From Pectobacterium betavasculorum (GTDB lineage Bacteria > Pseudomonadota > Gammaproteobacteria > Enterobacterales > Enterobacteriaceae), in NCBI RefSeq assembly GCF_000749845.1, contig NZ_JQHM01000005.1, positions 62,001 to 126,000 of the forward strand: a stretch of DNA of 64,000 nt. The letters run 5' to 3'. Below the pieces are notes generated by a model, which saw only the letters and a program-made list of their open reading frames with translations, did no database searches and was not told where the DNA came from. The translations under genes and the position numbers were made by a program. This document shows, in pieces, positions 1 to 9,063 of the stretch (its first letter is position 1; each line of letters opens with the position of its first letter).

Positions 1-1
1 G

Positions 2-124
2 GGAACGGGCGTGATAGGTGGGATGCTGGCTGCTACTTTCCTCGCCATTTTCTTCGTGCCGCTGTTCTTTGTCGTCGTGCGCCGCCGCTTTCCGTTAAAA
101 GAGAAGATGACGGAGCAGGATTAG
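2..124 (+). CDS. C-terminal end of an RND-family multidrug efflux permease (partial)
   Basis: Only the last 40 codons lie in the window. They encode a hydrophobic segment rich in Gly, Ala and Phe ([20 protein letters not shown]), then [11 protein letters not shown] and a short charged tail. That pattern is the last transmembrane helix and cytoplasmic tail of AcrB/AcrD/MexB-type inner-membrane proton antiporters, where a [18 protein letters not shown] end is characteristic. The subfamily (AcrB, AcrD or MdtF) cannot be decided from this fragment. The gene reads in the same direction as the phosphatase operon, 94 bp upstream of it. Confidence 0.8.
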   Translation, partial: GTGVIGGMLAATFLAIFFVPLFFVVVRRRFPLKEKMTEQD

Positions 125-180
125 GTGCAGATGCAATAATTTATGGTGAAATTCATCAAACTGTAAAAAAAGGTAACTAC

Positions 181-217
181 GTTATGTCCTGCTAAACTAC
201 GCAACCAAGGACATAAC
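181..217 (+). promoter_or_regulatory. 10-bp inverted repeat covering the phosphatase ribosome binding site
   Basis: GTTATGTCCT at 181-190 is a perfect inverted repeat of AGGACATAAC at 208-217, with a 17-nt loop. The second arm contains the AAGGA ribosome binding site (207-211) and ends one base before the ATG at 219. In mRNA this stem would hide the ribosome binding site, so it could act as a translational switch. As DNA it could equally be an operator. The repeat is seen directly; its function is inferred. Confidence 0.55.
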
Positions 218-218
218 A

Positions 219-1964
219 ATGAAAGCTCGCTGGTTACTGCCTTTACTGATGTCTGCTGCGCTGCCAGGAATGGTGCAGGCTCAGGCCATTTATCCCATTG
301 ACCGCGCCACCATGCTGGCAGGCGGGAAATTCGATTTTAAAGTCGAGTTTGATGAAGTACTCAAGCCGCAAGATATTCGCATTCTGATCAACGGCAAAGA
401 TTACCAGCAGGTGCTGGGCAAAACGGCCTCGTTTGTTGAGCGTGAAGACGGCGGCAACGCCTCCACTGTCTGGCTGCGAGACGTCAACCTGCCGGAAGCG
501 GGCAAGTATGTGGTAGAAGCGGAAGCCAAAGGCAAAAAGACCCAGGTGAACTGGGACGTCTATTCAGCGTCCGGTACGCGTAAAGCCAAAAACGTGATTC
601 TGTTCATCGGCGATGGCCTGTCCGTTGCGCACCGCACTGGCGCGCGCATCCTGTCCAAAGGGGTGACGGAAGGCAAAGCGGATGGTCGTTTGGCGATTGA
701 TGACCTGCAATATATGGCGTTTGGCGGTACTTCCAGCACTGACTCCATCGCGGCCGACAGCGCCAACACCATGAGTGCTTACATGACCGGTCACAAGTCC
801 GGTGTGAATGCGCTGGGTGTGTACGTCAGCCGTAGCAAAAATTCACTGGATCACCCGAAGCAAGAAACGCTGGGTGAGCTGTTAACCCGTTCTACCAAGA
901 TGTCGGTCGGCGTCGTCAGCGATGCTGAACTTCAGGACGCCACGCCAGCGGCGGTCGTCTCTCACACGCGTCGTCGTGCGGATAAAGCCGAAATCGTTGA
1001 GATGTTCTACAACGTTCAGCCTACGGTCATGTTGGGCGGCGGTTCTGCTTACTTCCTGCCGAAAAGTACGCCGGGTTCAAAGCGTAAAGACGAAACCAAC
1101 TACGTTGAGAAATTCCAGCAGGCGGGTTACTCACTGGTTACCGATGCGGATTCACTGAAGAAAAACGCGTCACAGGCCACCAAGCTGCTGGGGCTGTTCC
1201 ACACTGGCAATATGGATGGTGTGATGGATCGTCGTTTCCTGAAAAACGACGTAGCCAAGAAATTCCCCAACCAGCCTGATCTGACTGAAATGACGCAGGC
1301 GGCGCTGGATGTGCTGTCCAAAAACCAAGACGGCTTCTTCCTGATGGTGGAATCCGCGTTGATCGACAAAGCATCTCACCCGCTGGATTGGGAGCGTGCG
1401 TTTACTAACACCATCATGCTGGATCAGTCTGTCGCGATAGCCAAGAAGTTCGTGGAGAAAAACCCAGATACGATGATTATCGTCACGGGTGACCATACGC
1501 ACGGTCTGTCTATCATCGGTACGATAGATGACAGCAAACCTGGCACCGAGATGCGTGAGAAAGTCGGCGTGTATGAAGATGCAGGCTACCCGAACTACAA
1601 AGACGCCAACAAAGACGGCTACCCGGATGATTTGAACGTCTCCAAACGTCTGGCTGTATTCTTCAATAACTTCCCGGACTATTACGAAACGTTCCGTCCG
1701 AAGCTGGATAACCAGTTTGTTCCTGCCATCAAGAACGAAAAAGATGAATACGTTGCCAACAAAGCCTACGAGAAAGTACCAGGTGCGGTATTCCGTGAAG
1801 GGATCCTGCCACGATCTTCCGATACGGGCGTTCATGCCGTTGACGATATGGTGATTCAGGCGAGCGGACCGGGTGCTGAGCGCATTCGTGGTTACATGGA
1901 AAACACCGATCTGTTCCGCGTGATTGTTGATGCACTGGCGGTGAAACCGCAAGACAAAAAGTAA
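219..1964 (+). CDS. Periplasmic alkaline phosphatase, PhoA superfamily
   Basis: A phosphomonoesterase releasing inorganic phosphate in the periplasm. The protein has 581 residues, longer than E. coli PhoA (about 471), and starts with a signal peptide (MKARWLLPLLMSAALPGMVQ, cleavage near AQA). Residues about 25-115 form an extra N-terminal domain. The catalytic domain starts at KNVILFIGDGL, whose Asp is a metal ligand. The nucleophile segment is DSIAADSANTMSAYMTGHKS. Further metal-ligand motifs are VTGDHTHG and SSDTGVHAVDD. These fit the two-Zn/one-Mg family. The ATG at 219 follows AAGGA. The next three genes follow with gaps of 12 and 8 bp and then an overlap, so they probably form one operon; the ABC genes may supply or move the metal this enzyme needs (inference). 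No convincing Pho box was seen upstream. Confidence 0.88.
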   Translation: MKARWLLPLLMSAALPGMVQAQAIYPIDRATMLAGGKFDFKVEFDEVLKPQDIRILINGKDYQQVLGKTASFVEREDGGNASTVWLRDVNLPEAGKYVVEAEAKGKKTQVNWDVYSASGTRKAKNVILFIGDGLSVAHRTGARILSKGVTEGKADGRLAIDDLQYMAFGGTSSTDSIAADSANTMSAYMTGHKSGVNALGVYVSRSKNSLDHPKQETLGELLTRSTKMSVGVVSDAELQDATPAAVVSHTRRRADKAEIVEMFYNVQPTVMLGGGSAYFLPKSTPGSKRKDETNYVEKFQQAGYSLVTDADSLKKNASQATKLLGLFHTGNMDGVMDRRFLKNDVAKKFPNQPDLTEMTQAALDVLSKNQDGFFLMVESALIDKASHPLDWERAFTNTIMLDQSVAIAKKFVEKNPDTMIIVTGDHTHGLSIIGTIDDSKPGTEMREKVGVYEDAGYPNYKDANKDGYPDDLNVSKRLAVFFNNFPDYYETFRPKLDNQFVPAIKNEKDEYVANKAYEKVPGAVFREGILPRSSDTGVHAVDDMVIQASGPGAERIRGYMENTDLFRVIVDALAVKPQDKK

Positions 1965-1976
1965 CCCTACGACGCT

Positions 1977-2456
1977 ATGAATAATGCGAAATGTAGCAAA
2001 GCGGGGGCAACCCCGCTTTTATTCTCTTGGCTGCGTGCGGTGCTGGTGCTTCTGTTCCTCGGTGGTATCGCTCCGGTGAGCGCGGCGCAGTCTGAACTCT
2101 CCTTCGATAAGCTGTATGCCTCTTACGGCGTGCTGGGTCTGGAATTTTCCAATGATGTCAAAGCGCTCTCCGGTAAACGGGTAAAGATGCACGGCTTTAT
2201 GGCACCCCCGCTCAAGGCAGAGTCACAATTCTTTGTCTTAACCAAAATGCCGATGGCGCTGTGCCCCTTCTGCTCGTCTGATGCGGACTGGCCAGAAGAC
2301 ATCGTTGTCGTCTATCTCGCCAAGCGTCAGACCTTCGTACAGAACAACACCATGATTGAGGTGGAAGGCGTGCTGGAGCATGGATCGTGGACCGATCCTG
2401 AAACGGGTTTTGTCAGCCTGCTGCGACTGCGTGAAGCGACGTTCGATACCCTTTAG
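1977..2456 (+). CDS. Small secreted protein with CPFC motif, DUF3299-like
   Basis: 159 residues with an N-terminal hydrophobic signal or anchor (about residues 15-37, ending VSAAQ). The mature part resembles the DUF3299 family: a short beta-rich domain with SGKRVKMHGFMAPPL, then MALCPFCSSDADWP, then IEVEGVLEHGSWTDPETG. The CxxC-like CPFC could bind metal or form a disulfide. Its place between a zinc-type phosphatase and an ABC transporter with a His-rich loop suggests a periplasmic metal-handling role, but no biochemical function is established from the sequence. The start lies 12 bp after the phosphatase stop without an obvious strong ribosome binding site, which would fit translational coupling. 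Confidence 0.7.
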   Translation: MNNAKCSKAGATPLLFSWLRAVLVLLFLGGIAPVSAAQSELSFDKLYASYGVLGLEFSNDVKALSGKRVKMHGFMAPPLKAESQFFVLTKMPMALCPFCSSDADWPEDIVVVYLAKRQTFVQNNTMIEVEGVLEHGSWTDPETGFVSLLRLREATFDTL

Positions 2457-2464
2457 GAGCGCTA

Positions 2465-3157
2465 ATGGCTGGTTTATTGATTCAACACCTGAGTGTGACC
2501 TTCCCCGATACGTCAGAGGCCGTGCTGGATATTCCCGCGCTGTCGATTCGTTCTGGCGAACGGGTCGCTGTGATGGGGCCTTCTGGCTCCGGTAAGACCA
2601 CGTTGGTGAATGCCATTACTGGAATGGATCACAGTGGAACGGGTCAGGTGCAGTGGGAAAAGCAGGACATTTGGCAGTTGAATGAAGCGGAGCGTGACCG
2701 CTGGCGGGCAAAACATATCGGGCTGGTGATGCAGGATTTCCATCTTTTTCCCGGTTTGAATGCGATAGAGAACATCTTGCTGCCTGCGCAGTTCCATCAC
2801 TGGCGGATACCTGCGTCGCTCAGGCAGCGGGCGGGAGATTTGCTGGCACAGGTCGGGCTGGATACGGGAAAACGCCCCGTTGAGGTGTTATCACGCGGCG
2901 AGAAGCAGCGGGTTGCGGTCGCGAGAGCCTTGCTCAGTAATCCAGACATCATCGTCGCCGATGAACCGACGGCGAGTCTGGATGCACAAAGTGGTGAGCA
3001 GATCGCTGACTTGCTGGTGACGCTGGCGCGTGAGAGCCGTGCCACGCTTATTGCCATTACGCACGATGCACGTTTGGCATCGCAGATGTCGCGCTGTATT
3101 CAACTCGAAAAAGGACGCCTCGTGGCGGACACGCTGTATCAGGAGGATCGGGCATGA
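2465..3157 (+). CDS. ABC transporter ATP-binding protein, LolD/MacB type
   Basis: A 230-residue cytoplasmic ATPase with all the ABC motifs: Walker A GPSGSGKTT (about 38-46), Q-loop VMQDFHLFPG, signature LSRGEKQRVAVARAL, Walker B DIIVADEPTA and switch His in AITHDAR. The LolD/MacB/FtsE-like sequence matches its partner, an FtsX-type permease, which it overlaps by 4 bp (ATGA). GAGCGC stands 5-10 bp before the ATG. Families of this kind move lipoproteins, peptides or ions, or transmit force. Gene context suggests a metal-related substrate, but this is inference. Confidence 0.9.
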   Translation: MAGLLIQHLSVTFPDTSEAVLDIPALSIRSGERVAVMGPSGSGKTTLVNAITGMDHSGTGQVQWEKQDIWQLNEAERDRWRAKHIGLVMQDFHLFPGLNAIENILLPAQFHHWRIPASLRQRAGDLLAQVGLDTGKRPVEVLSRGEKQRVAVARALLSNPDIIVADEPTASLDAQSGEQIADLLVTLARESRATLIAITHDARLASQMSRCIQLEKGRLVADTLYQEDRA

Positions 3158-4569
3158 TTCCATGGCGTCTTATCTGGGTAGACTGGCGGCGGCTCTGGCC
3201 GGGTGTGCTGGTTGTGGTGTTACTGATCGCGATGGCGACAGCGTTAAGTATTTCGGTGAGTTTACAGGAAAGGGCGCTGCGTATGGGCAGTGCCAAAGCA
3301 GCCGACCGCTTCGATCTGGTGATTGGTGCGCCGGGGAGCGAAACCCAACTGGTGCTGTCGTCGGTGTTCCTGCAACCGTCTGCCCTGACGTTGATTCCTG
3401 CGCAGGTGTTGACGGATTTGGAGAAGAACCCGCTGGTCGCGTGGGCGGCTCCAGTCGCATTTGGTGATTTCTATCAGGGGATGCCGATTATCGGCACCAC
3501 GCCGCCGTTGGTCACCGATAACGGCAAGCGACAGCTCACCGCCGGACGCTTGTTCAACGACGGTTTTGAGGCCGTGGTCGGCGCACAAACGGGGCTGACT
3601 GTGGGGAGTAAATTTAGCCCGATTCATGGTCAGGTGGGAACGGAAGGTGCGCATGCACACGATGATGTTACCTATACCGTTGTCGGCGTGCTACCAGCGG
3701 ACGGCAGCGCGTGGGATAAAGCGATTCTGGTGCCGGTAAATGCCGTGTGGCGGGTGCACGGGATCCATCCACCGCATGATGCAGATGAGGCGCATCACGA
3801 TGAACACCACCATGATGCGAATGAACAAGGTGCACATGATCACGCAGATGAGCATGACGGCCATACGCATGATGAAACCGCGCATGTGGAAGGCGATCAA
3901 CATGCTGATGAACATCACAATGATGCACATCCAACTGAAGATGGCGAGCATCATGATGATGCCGCGCATCCGGTTACGGCTACACATGATGACGACCATA
4001 GCGATGTGGAAGCACATGAGCACAAGCATCAGGCGGGACTGCCTGCGATTGTCGTGAAACCGAAAACGATCGCTGGCGCTTATCAACTACGCTCGCTGTA
4101 TCGCAGCAACACCACGCTGGCGGTGTTCCCCGGTGAAGTGTTGGTGAAGCTGTACTCGATGCTGGGCGATATTCGTGAACTGCTGACCTATATCTCGCTG
4201 GGGACGCAGGGATTAGTGGGCGTCGCCGTCGCGATGGTCGCGGTTATCCACCTGCGGCAACGGCAGAAACAGATCGGGGCACTTCGCGCATTTGGCGCAC
4301 CGCGCTACGGCATTTTCACGTTGATTTGGAGCGGACTGATGTCGTTGGTGAGCGTCGGCGTGCTAGTGGGTGTCGGTCTGGGCTACCTTGCTGCCCGTGC
4401 GATTGCGGTGGTGATGAGCGAGAAAAGCGGCTTTGTCCTGCCGGTGACGCTGGAATGGGAAGATATCCATTTCGTTCTGCTCCTGTTGCTGGTTGCCGCT
4501 GTCGTCCTCACCATTCCGGCCATGCTCTCCTACCGTCAGTCTCCGGCAACGGCACTGCGTGGGGAATAA
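3154..4569 (+). CDS. FtsX-family ABC permease with a large His/Asp-rich periplasmic loop
   Basis: 471 residues. An N-terminal membrane segment (about 10-30) is followed by a MacB-like periplasmic domain, then three C-terminal helices (about 345-370, 390-420 and 435-460) separated by the FtsX-type segment LRQRQKQIGALRAFGAPRYG. Residues about 202-294 are an insertion with about 26 histidines plus many Asp and Glu (for example HHDEHHHD, EHKH), typical of zinc-binding loops in ZnuA and ZIP proteins. It overlaps the ATPase gene by 4 bp. This is probably a metal-linked exporter or a metal loader for periplasmic enzymes. From memory, the Vibrio Zrg zinc system has similar permease/ATPase components, but orthology was not tested. 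Confidence 0.85.
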   Translation: MIPWRLIWVDWRRLWPGVLVVVLLIAMATALSISVSLQERALRMGSAKAADRFDLVIGAPGSETQLVLSSVFLQPSALTLIPAQVLTDLEKNPLVAWAAPVAFGDFYQGMPIIGTTPPLVTDNGKRQLTAGRLFNDGFEAVVGAQTGLTVGSKFSPIHGQVGTEGAHAHDDVTYTVVGVLPADGSAWDKAILVPVNAVWRVHGIHPPHDADEAHHDEHHHDANEQGAHDHADEHDGHTHDETAHVEGDQHADEHHNDAHPTEDGEHHDDAAHPVTATHDDDHSDVEAHEHKHQAGLPAIVVKPKTIAGAYQLRSLYRSNTTLAVFPGEVLVKLYSMLGDIRELLTYISLGTQGLVGVAVAMVAVIHLRQRQKQIGALRAFGAPRYGIFTLIWSGLMSLVSVGVLVGVGLGYLAARAIAVVMSEKSGFVLPVTLEWEDIHFVLLLLLVAAVVLTIPAMLSYRQSPATALRGE

Positions 4570-4599
4570 GCGCGGTAAACCCCTAAGTTAGCAGCCTTA

Positions 4600-4640
4600 C
4601 ACCGGACGTGTTGCTTTACGTCCGGTGCTGTTCTTCCTTC
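4600..4640 (+). terminator. Probable intrinsic terminator of the phosphatase-ABC operon
   Basis: CACCGGACG (4600-4608) pairs with CGTCCGGTG (4619-4627) around a 10-nt loop. The stem is followed by a pyrimidine-rich tract (CTGTTCTTCC) that runs straight into a TTCC tandem repeat. The U-tract is interrupted by C residues, so efficiency is uncertain. Confidence 0.6.
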
Positions 4641-4661
4641 CTTCCTTCCTTCCTTCCTTCC
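4634..4661 (+). repeat. Tetranucleotide tandem repeat (TTCC)x7
   Basis: Seven perfect TTCC units occupy the 3' flank of the terminator hairpin after the permease gene. Long tetranucleotide tracts are uncommon in enterobacterial DNA and prone to slipped-strand length change. No reading frame crosses it, so phase variation of a protein is unlikely; it may change terminator efficiency or spacing. Confidence 0.95.
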
Positions 4662-4991
4662 CACTTGCACATATGTCCCGGTTCCTTTACGGAGGAAGAT
4701 TGACTGCGCTCATACGGTAGGTGACCTGCTCGTGGCGTGTAAATAACGTACAGTGACCGTATTACTATTATTTTTCATGCAGAATAATGCTGTTATTTAT
4801 AATAACCATGTTAATTATTAATGCATCACTCTATGTGTATAAAATGTTGACTATTTGTATCTTAATTGATAACTTTCGGCCTTGTTAAATCGTAGTGATT
4901 ATATCTGACATAACTAAAAATAATTATATTTACTCTCTGGGAAATAGCAGGTTTTTTTAATCTTTGAGCAAAGTCGGTAAGAGGGCGTAAT
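4662..4991. other. AT-rich intergenic region upstream of carR
   Basis: 330 bp without a gene. From about 4760 the sequence becomes strikingly AT-rich (runs such as TGTTATTTATAATAACC), unlike the operon to the left. It must hold the carR promoter, but no single strong -35/-10 pair stands out and no symmetric lux-type box was found. The composition change marks the probable left edge of the acquired carbapenem block. Confidence 0.5.
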
Positions 4992-5726
4992 ATGGGCCGC
5001 GAAATCCATTCCTTTATCAAAAGGAAGTTGAAAGGCATCGGTGATGTATGGTTTTCTTATTTTATGATGAGTAAAAACTCTACCAGCCAGCCTTATATTA
5101 TTTCGAACTATCCAGAAGAATGGATGAAGGAATATATAAAAAAAGAGATGTTTCTGAGTGACCCTATCATTGTTGCCTCATTAGTCCGTATCACGCCATT
5201 TTCCTGGGATGATAACGATCTTGTGATGCTAAGAGCGAAGAATCAGGATGTCTTTATTTCTTCCGTACAGCACGATATAAGTTCAGGTTATACCTTTGTC
5301 TTGCACGACCATGATAATAATGTGGCGACACTGAGCATAGCGAACCATTTGGAAGATGCGAATTTCGAAAAATGTATGAAGAATCATGAAAATGATTTGC
5401 AGATGTTGCTTGTGAACGTACATGAAAAAGTGATGGCCTATCAGCGAGCTATCAACGACCAAGACAAACCACCCGATAACTCAAGAAATGCTTTACTCTC
5501 CCCGCGTGAAACCGAAGTGCTTTTCCTGGTGAGTAGTGGGCGAACTTACAAAGAGGTTTCTCGTATATTAGGTATTAGTGAGGTCACCGTTAAGTTCCAC
5601 ATTAACAACTCAGTCCGTAAATTGGATGTTATCAATTCCCGCCATGCTATAACCAAAGCACTAGAGTTAAATCTTTTCCACTCCCCTTGTGAACCTGTAA
5701 TAATGAAGCATATGGACGCCCGTTAG
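4992..5726 (+). CDS. carR: CarR, LuxR-type quorum-sensing activator of carbapenem genes
   Basis: 244 residues. The N-terminal acyl-homoserine-lactone-binding domain keeps the LuxR-family pattern EEWMKEY, LSDPI, FSWDD (the conserved Trp, Tyr, Asp-Pro and Trp of the ligand pocket). The C-terminal helix-turn-helix (about 168-230) is LSPRETEVLFLVSSG ... GISEVTVKFHINN. In Pectobacterium, CarR binds 3-oxo-hexanoyl-homoserine lactone and activates carA-H; the synthase gene carI is elsewhere in known genomes and is not here. The gene is AT-rich compared with its surroundings. It reads in the same direction as carA, 180 bp upstream. ATG at 4992 is preceded by AAGAGGG. Confidence 0.95.
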   Translation: MGREIHSFIKRKLKGIGDVWFSYFMMSKNSTSQPYIISNYPEEWMKEYIKKEMFLSDPIIVASLVRITPFSWDDNDLVMLRAKNQDVFISSVQHDISSGYTFVLHDHDNNVATLSIANHLEDANFEKCMKNHENDLQMLLVNVHEKVMAYQRAINDQDKPPDNSRNALLSPRETEVLFLVSSGRTYKEVSRILGISEVTVKFHINNSVRKLDVINSRHAITKALELNLFHSPCEPVIMKHMDAR

Positions 5727-5745
5727 TCTGTATCAATCATTGCCA

Positions 5746-5793
5746 ATAGGGAGGAACCTATCCAAAAGAATAGTGACTCCCTATCTAAAAGAA
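5746..5793 (+). promoter_or_regulatory. Repeat pair in the carR-carA intergenic region, candidate CarR operator
   Basis: CCTATCCAAAAGAA (5757-5770) recurs as CCTATCTAAAAGAA (5780-5793), one mismatch and 23 bp apart, about two helical turns. An overlapping inverted repeat, ATAGGGAG (5746-5753) and CTCCCTAT (5777-5784), also exists. It lies 113-160 bp before the carA start, a sensible place for an activator site or a leader hairpin. CarR is known to bind the carA upstream region; assigning these particular bases to it is inference. Confidence 0.4.
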
Positions 5794-5906
5794 ATCCGTT
5801 AGCTGAACTTTTACACGGTTAATATTTACCTTTGCCTTTCCTATGATATGTGACGAATTAAAACGTTATTTTCTCTCATGTTGTTATTAAGGTAAGGGTT
5901 ATTACT

Positions 5907-7418
5907 GTGAGCAATAGTTTTTGCGTTGTTTATAAAGGTTCTGATGCCGATATAAATAATATCCAACGCGACTTCGACGGAAAGGGCGAAGCATTATCTA
6001 ATGGCTATCTTTTTATCGAACAGAATGGCCATTATCAGAAGTGTGAGATGGAAAGAGGGTCGGCCTACCTGGTGGGGGCGCTATACAATCGGACGTTTCT
6101 GATCGGATTGGCCGGGGTGTGGGAAGGCGAAGCTTATCTGGCGAATGATGCTGAGCTGCTGGCGTTATTGTTTACTCGTCTGGGAGCGAATGCGCTGGCG
6201 CTGGCTGAAGGTGACTTCTGCTTTTTCATTGATGAACCAAACGGCGAATTGACGGTGATTACCGAGTCGCGTGGTTTCTCACCGATTCATGTTGTACAGG
6301 GCAAAAAAACCTGGGTGACCAACAGTTTGAAACTGGTGACTGCGGCAGAAGGTGAGAATGCGCTGTGGTTTGAAGAAGAGGAACTGGTGTGTCAGTCGCT
6401 GATGCGTGCGGATACCTATACGCCAGTGAAAAATGCTCAACGCCTCAAGCCAGGGGCGGCACATGTCCTTACCCATGACAGTGAAGGTTATCCCTTCGTT
6501 GAAAGCCATACGCTCACCGCGCCTGCCAGCAACCATTTGCTGGCGCTCCCGCGTGAACCGCTGCTGGCATTGATTGAGCGTTACCTGAATGCGCCGCTTG
6601 AGGATGTGGCACAGCGGTTTGATACGGTAGGTATTCCGCTGTCCGGCGGTTTGGATTCCAGCCTGGTAACGGCGCTCGCCAGTCGTCATTTCAAGCAGTT
6701 GAATACCTATTCGATTGGTACGGAACTCAGCAATGAGTTTGAGTTTTCTCAGCAGGTTGCGGATGCGCTCGGCACGCGCCATCAGGTAAAAATTCTGTCC
6801 GAAACCGAGGTCATTAACGGCATCATCGAATCCATCTATTACAACGAAATATTTGACGGCCTATCTGCTGAAATCCAATCAGGGTTGTTCAATGTCTATC
6901 GTCAGGCACAGGGACAGGTGTCCTGCATGCTCACCGGATACGGTTCCGACCTGCTCTTTGGCGGCATACTGAAACCGGGAGCGCATTATGACAATCCGAA
7001 TCAACTACTTGCCGAGCAAGTGTACCGGACGCGTTGGACGGGTGAGTTTGCCACTCACGGTGCTTCCCGCTACGGCATTGATATTCGCCACCCCTTCTGG
7101 AGCCACTCTTTAATCACGCTGTGCCATGCGCTAAATCCTGATTACAAGATTTACGACAACGAAGTCAAAAACATCCTGCGCGAATACGCCGATACGCTTC
7201 AACTGCTGCCGAAAGACATTGTCTGGCGCAAGAAAATCGGCATTCATGAAGGTTCCTCCGTGAATCAAGCCTTTGCGAATGTTCTTGGCTCAACAGTTGA
7301 TAACTACCAGACCAAAAGTCGCTTCACCTACCGTGTTTATCAAGCCTTCCTCCGTGGCCGTCTCTCGATTACAGATGTGACGCCATCTCAGCTTAAAGAA
7401 CTGATTAAAAAGGATTAA
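5907..7418 (+). CDS. carA: CarA, carbapenam synthetase (beta-lactam ring former)
   Basis: Closes the beta-lactam ring of (2S,5S)-carboxymethylproline using ATP, giving carbapenam-3-carboxylate. 503 residues, the family length. The N-terminal part is a glutaminase-like (Ntn) fold without the nucleophilic Cys; the C-terminal part is asparagine-synthetase-like. The pyrophosphate loop SGGLDSS is at 246-252. The known catalytic residues Tyr345 (GYGSDLL) and Lys443 (WRKKIG) are present. It starts with GTG at 5907, with GGTAAGG upstream. The carB start is 2 bp past its stop. First structural gene of the operon, expected to be under CarR control. Confidence 0.97.
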   Translation: MSNSFCVVYKGSDADINNIQRDFDGKGEALSNGYLFIEQNGHYQKCEMERGSAYLVGALYNRTFLIGLAGVWEGEAYLANDAELLALLFTRLGANALALAEGDFCFFIDEPNGELTVITESRGFSPIHVVQGKKTWVTNSLKLVTAAEGENALWFEEEELVCQSLMRADTYTPVKNAQRLKPGAAHVLTHDSEGYPFVESHTLTAPASNHLLALPREPLLALIERYLNAPLEDVAQRFDTVGIPLSGGLDSSLVTALASRHFKQLNTYSIGTELSNEFEFSQQVADALGTRHQVKILSETEVINGIIESIYYNEIFDGLSAEIQSGLFNVYRQAQGQVSCMLTGYGSDLLFGGILKPGAHYDNPNQLLAEQVYRTRWTGEFATHGASRYGIDIRHPFWSHSLITLCHALNPDYKIYDNEVKNILREYADTLQLLPKDIVWRKKIGIHEGSSVNQAFANVLGSTVDNYQTKSRFTYRVYQAFLRGRLSITDVTPSQLKELIKKD

Positions 7419-7420
7419 CT

Positions 7421-9009
<1,589 letters not shown>

Positions 9010-9017
9010 CTCTCATG

Positions 9018-9043
9018 ATTCCGGCGCGAAAACGTGCCGGATT
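9018..9043 (+). promoter_or_regulatory. Intercistronic hairpin between carC and carD
   Basis: ATTCCGGCGCG (9018-9028), loop AAAA, CGTGCCGGATT (9033-9043): an 11-bp arm with two mismatches that includes one GU-type pair. There is no following T run, so it is not a standard terminator. In the 54-bp gap it could stabilise the carABC segment of the mRNA or slow transcription, giving more of the three core enzymes than of the accessory genes. Confidence 0.5.
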
Positions 9044-9063
9044 GATATGGATCTGAAACCATC

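Noticed and set aside
125-218. Pho box before the phosphatase gene
   Set aside because: CTGTAAA at about 162 is an isolated half match without the second 7-mer at the right spacing.
1170-1952. 260-codon open frame antisense to the phosphatase gene
   Set aside because: It lies fully inside a well-supported gene, has no family resemblance and no ribosome binding site.
3691-4086. Open frames rich in Met, Ile, His and Val opposite and beside the His-rich loop
   Set aside because: They are translations of the repetitive CATGAT/GATGCA codons of the loop in other frames.
5727-5906. Classical lux box before carA
   Set aside because: No ACCTG-N10-CAGGT-like symmetric 20-bp element found; only the direct and inverted repeats reported.
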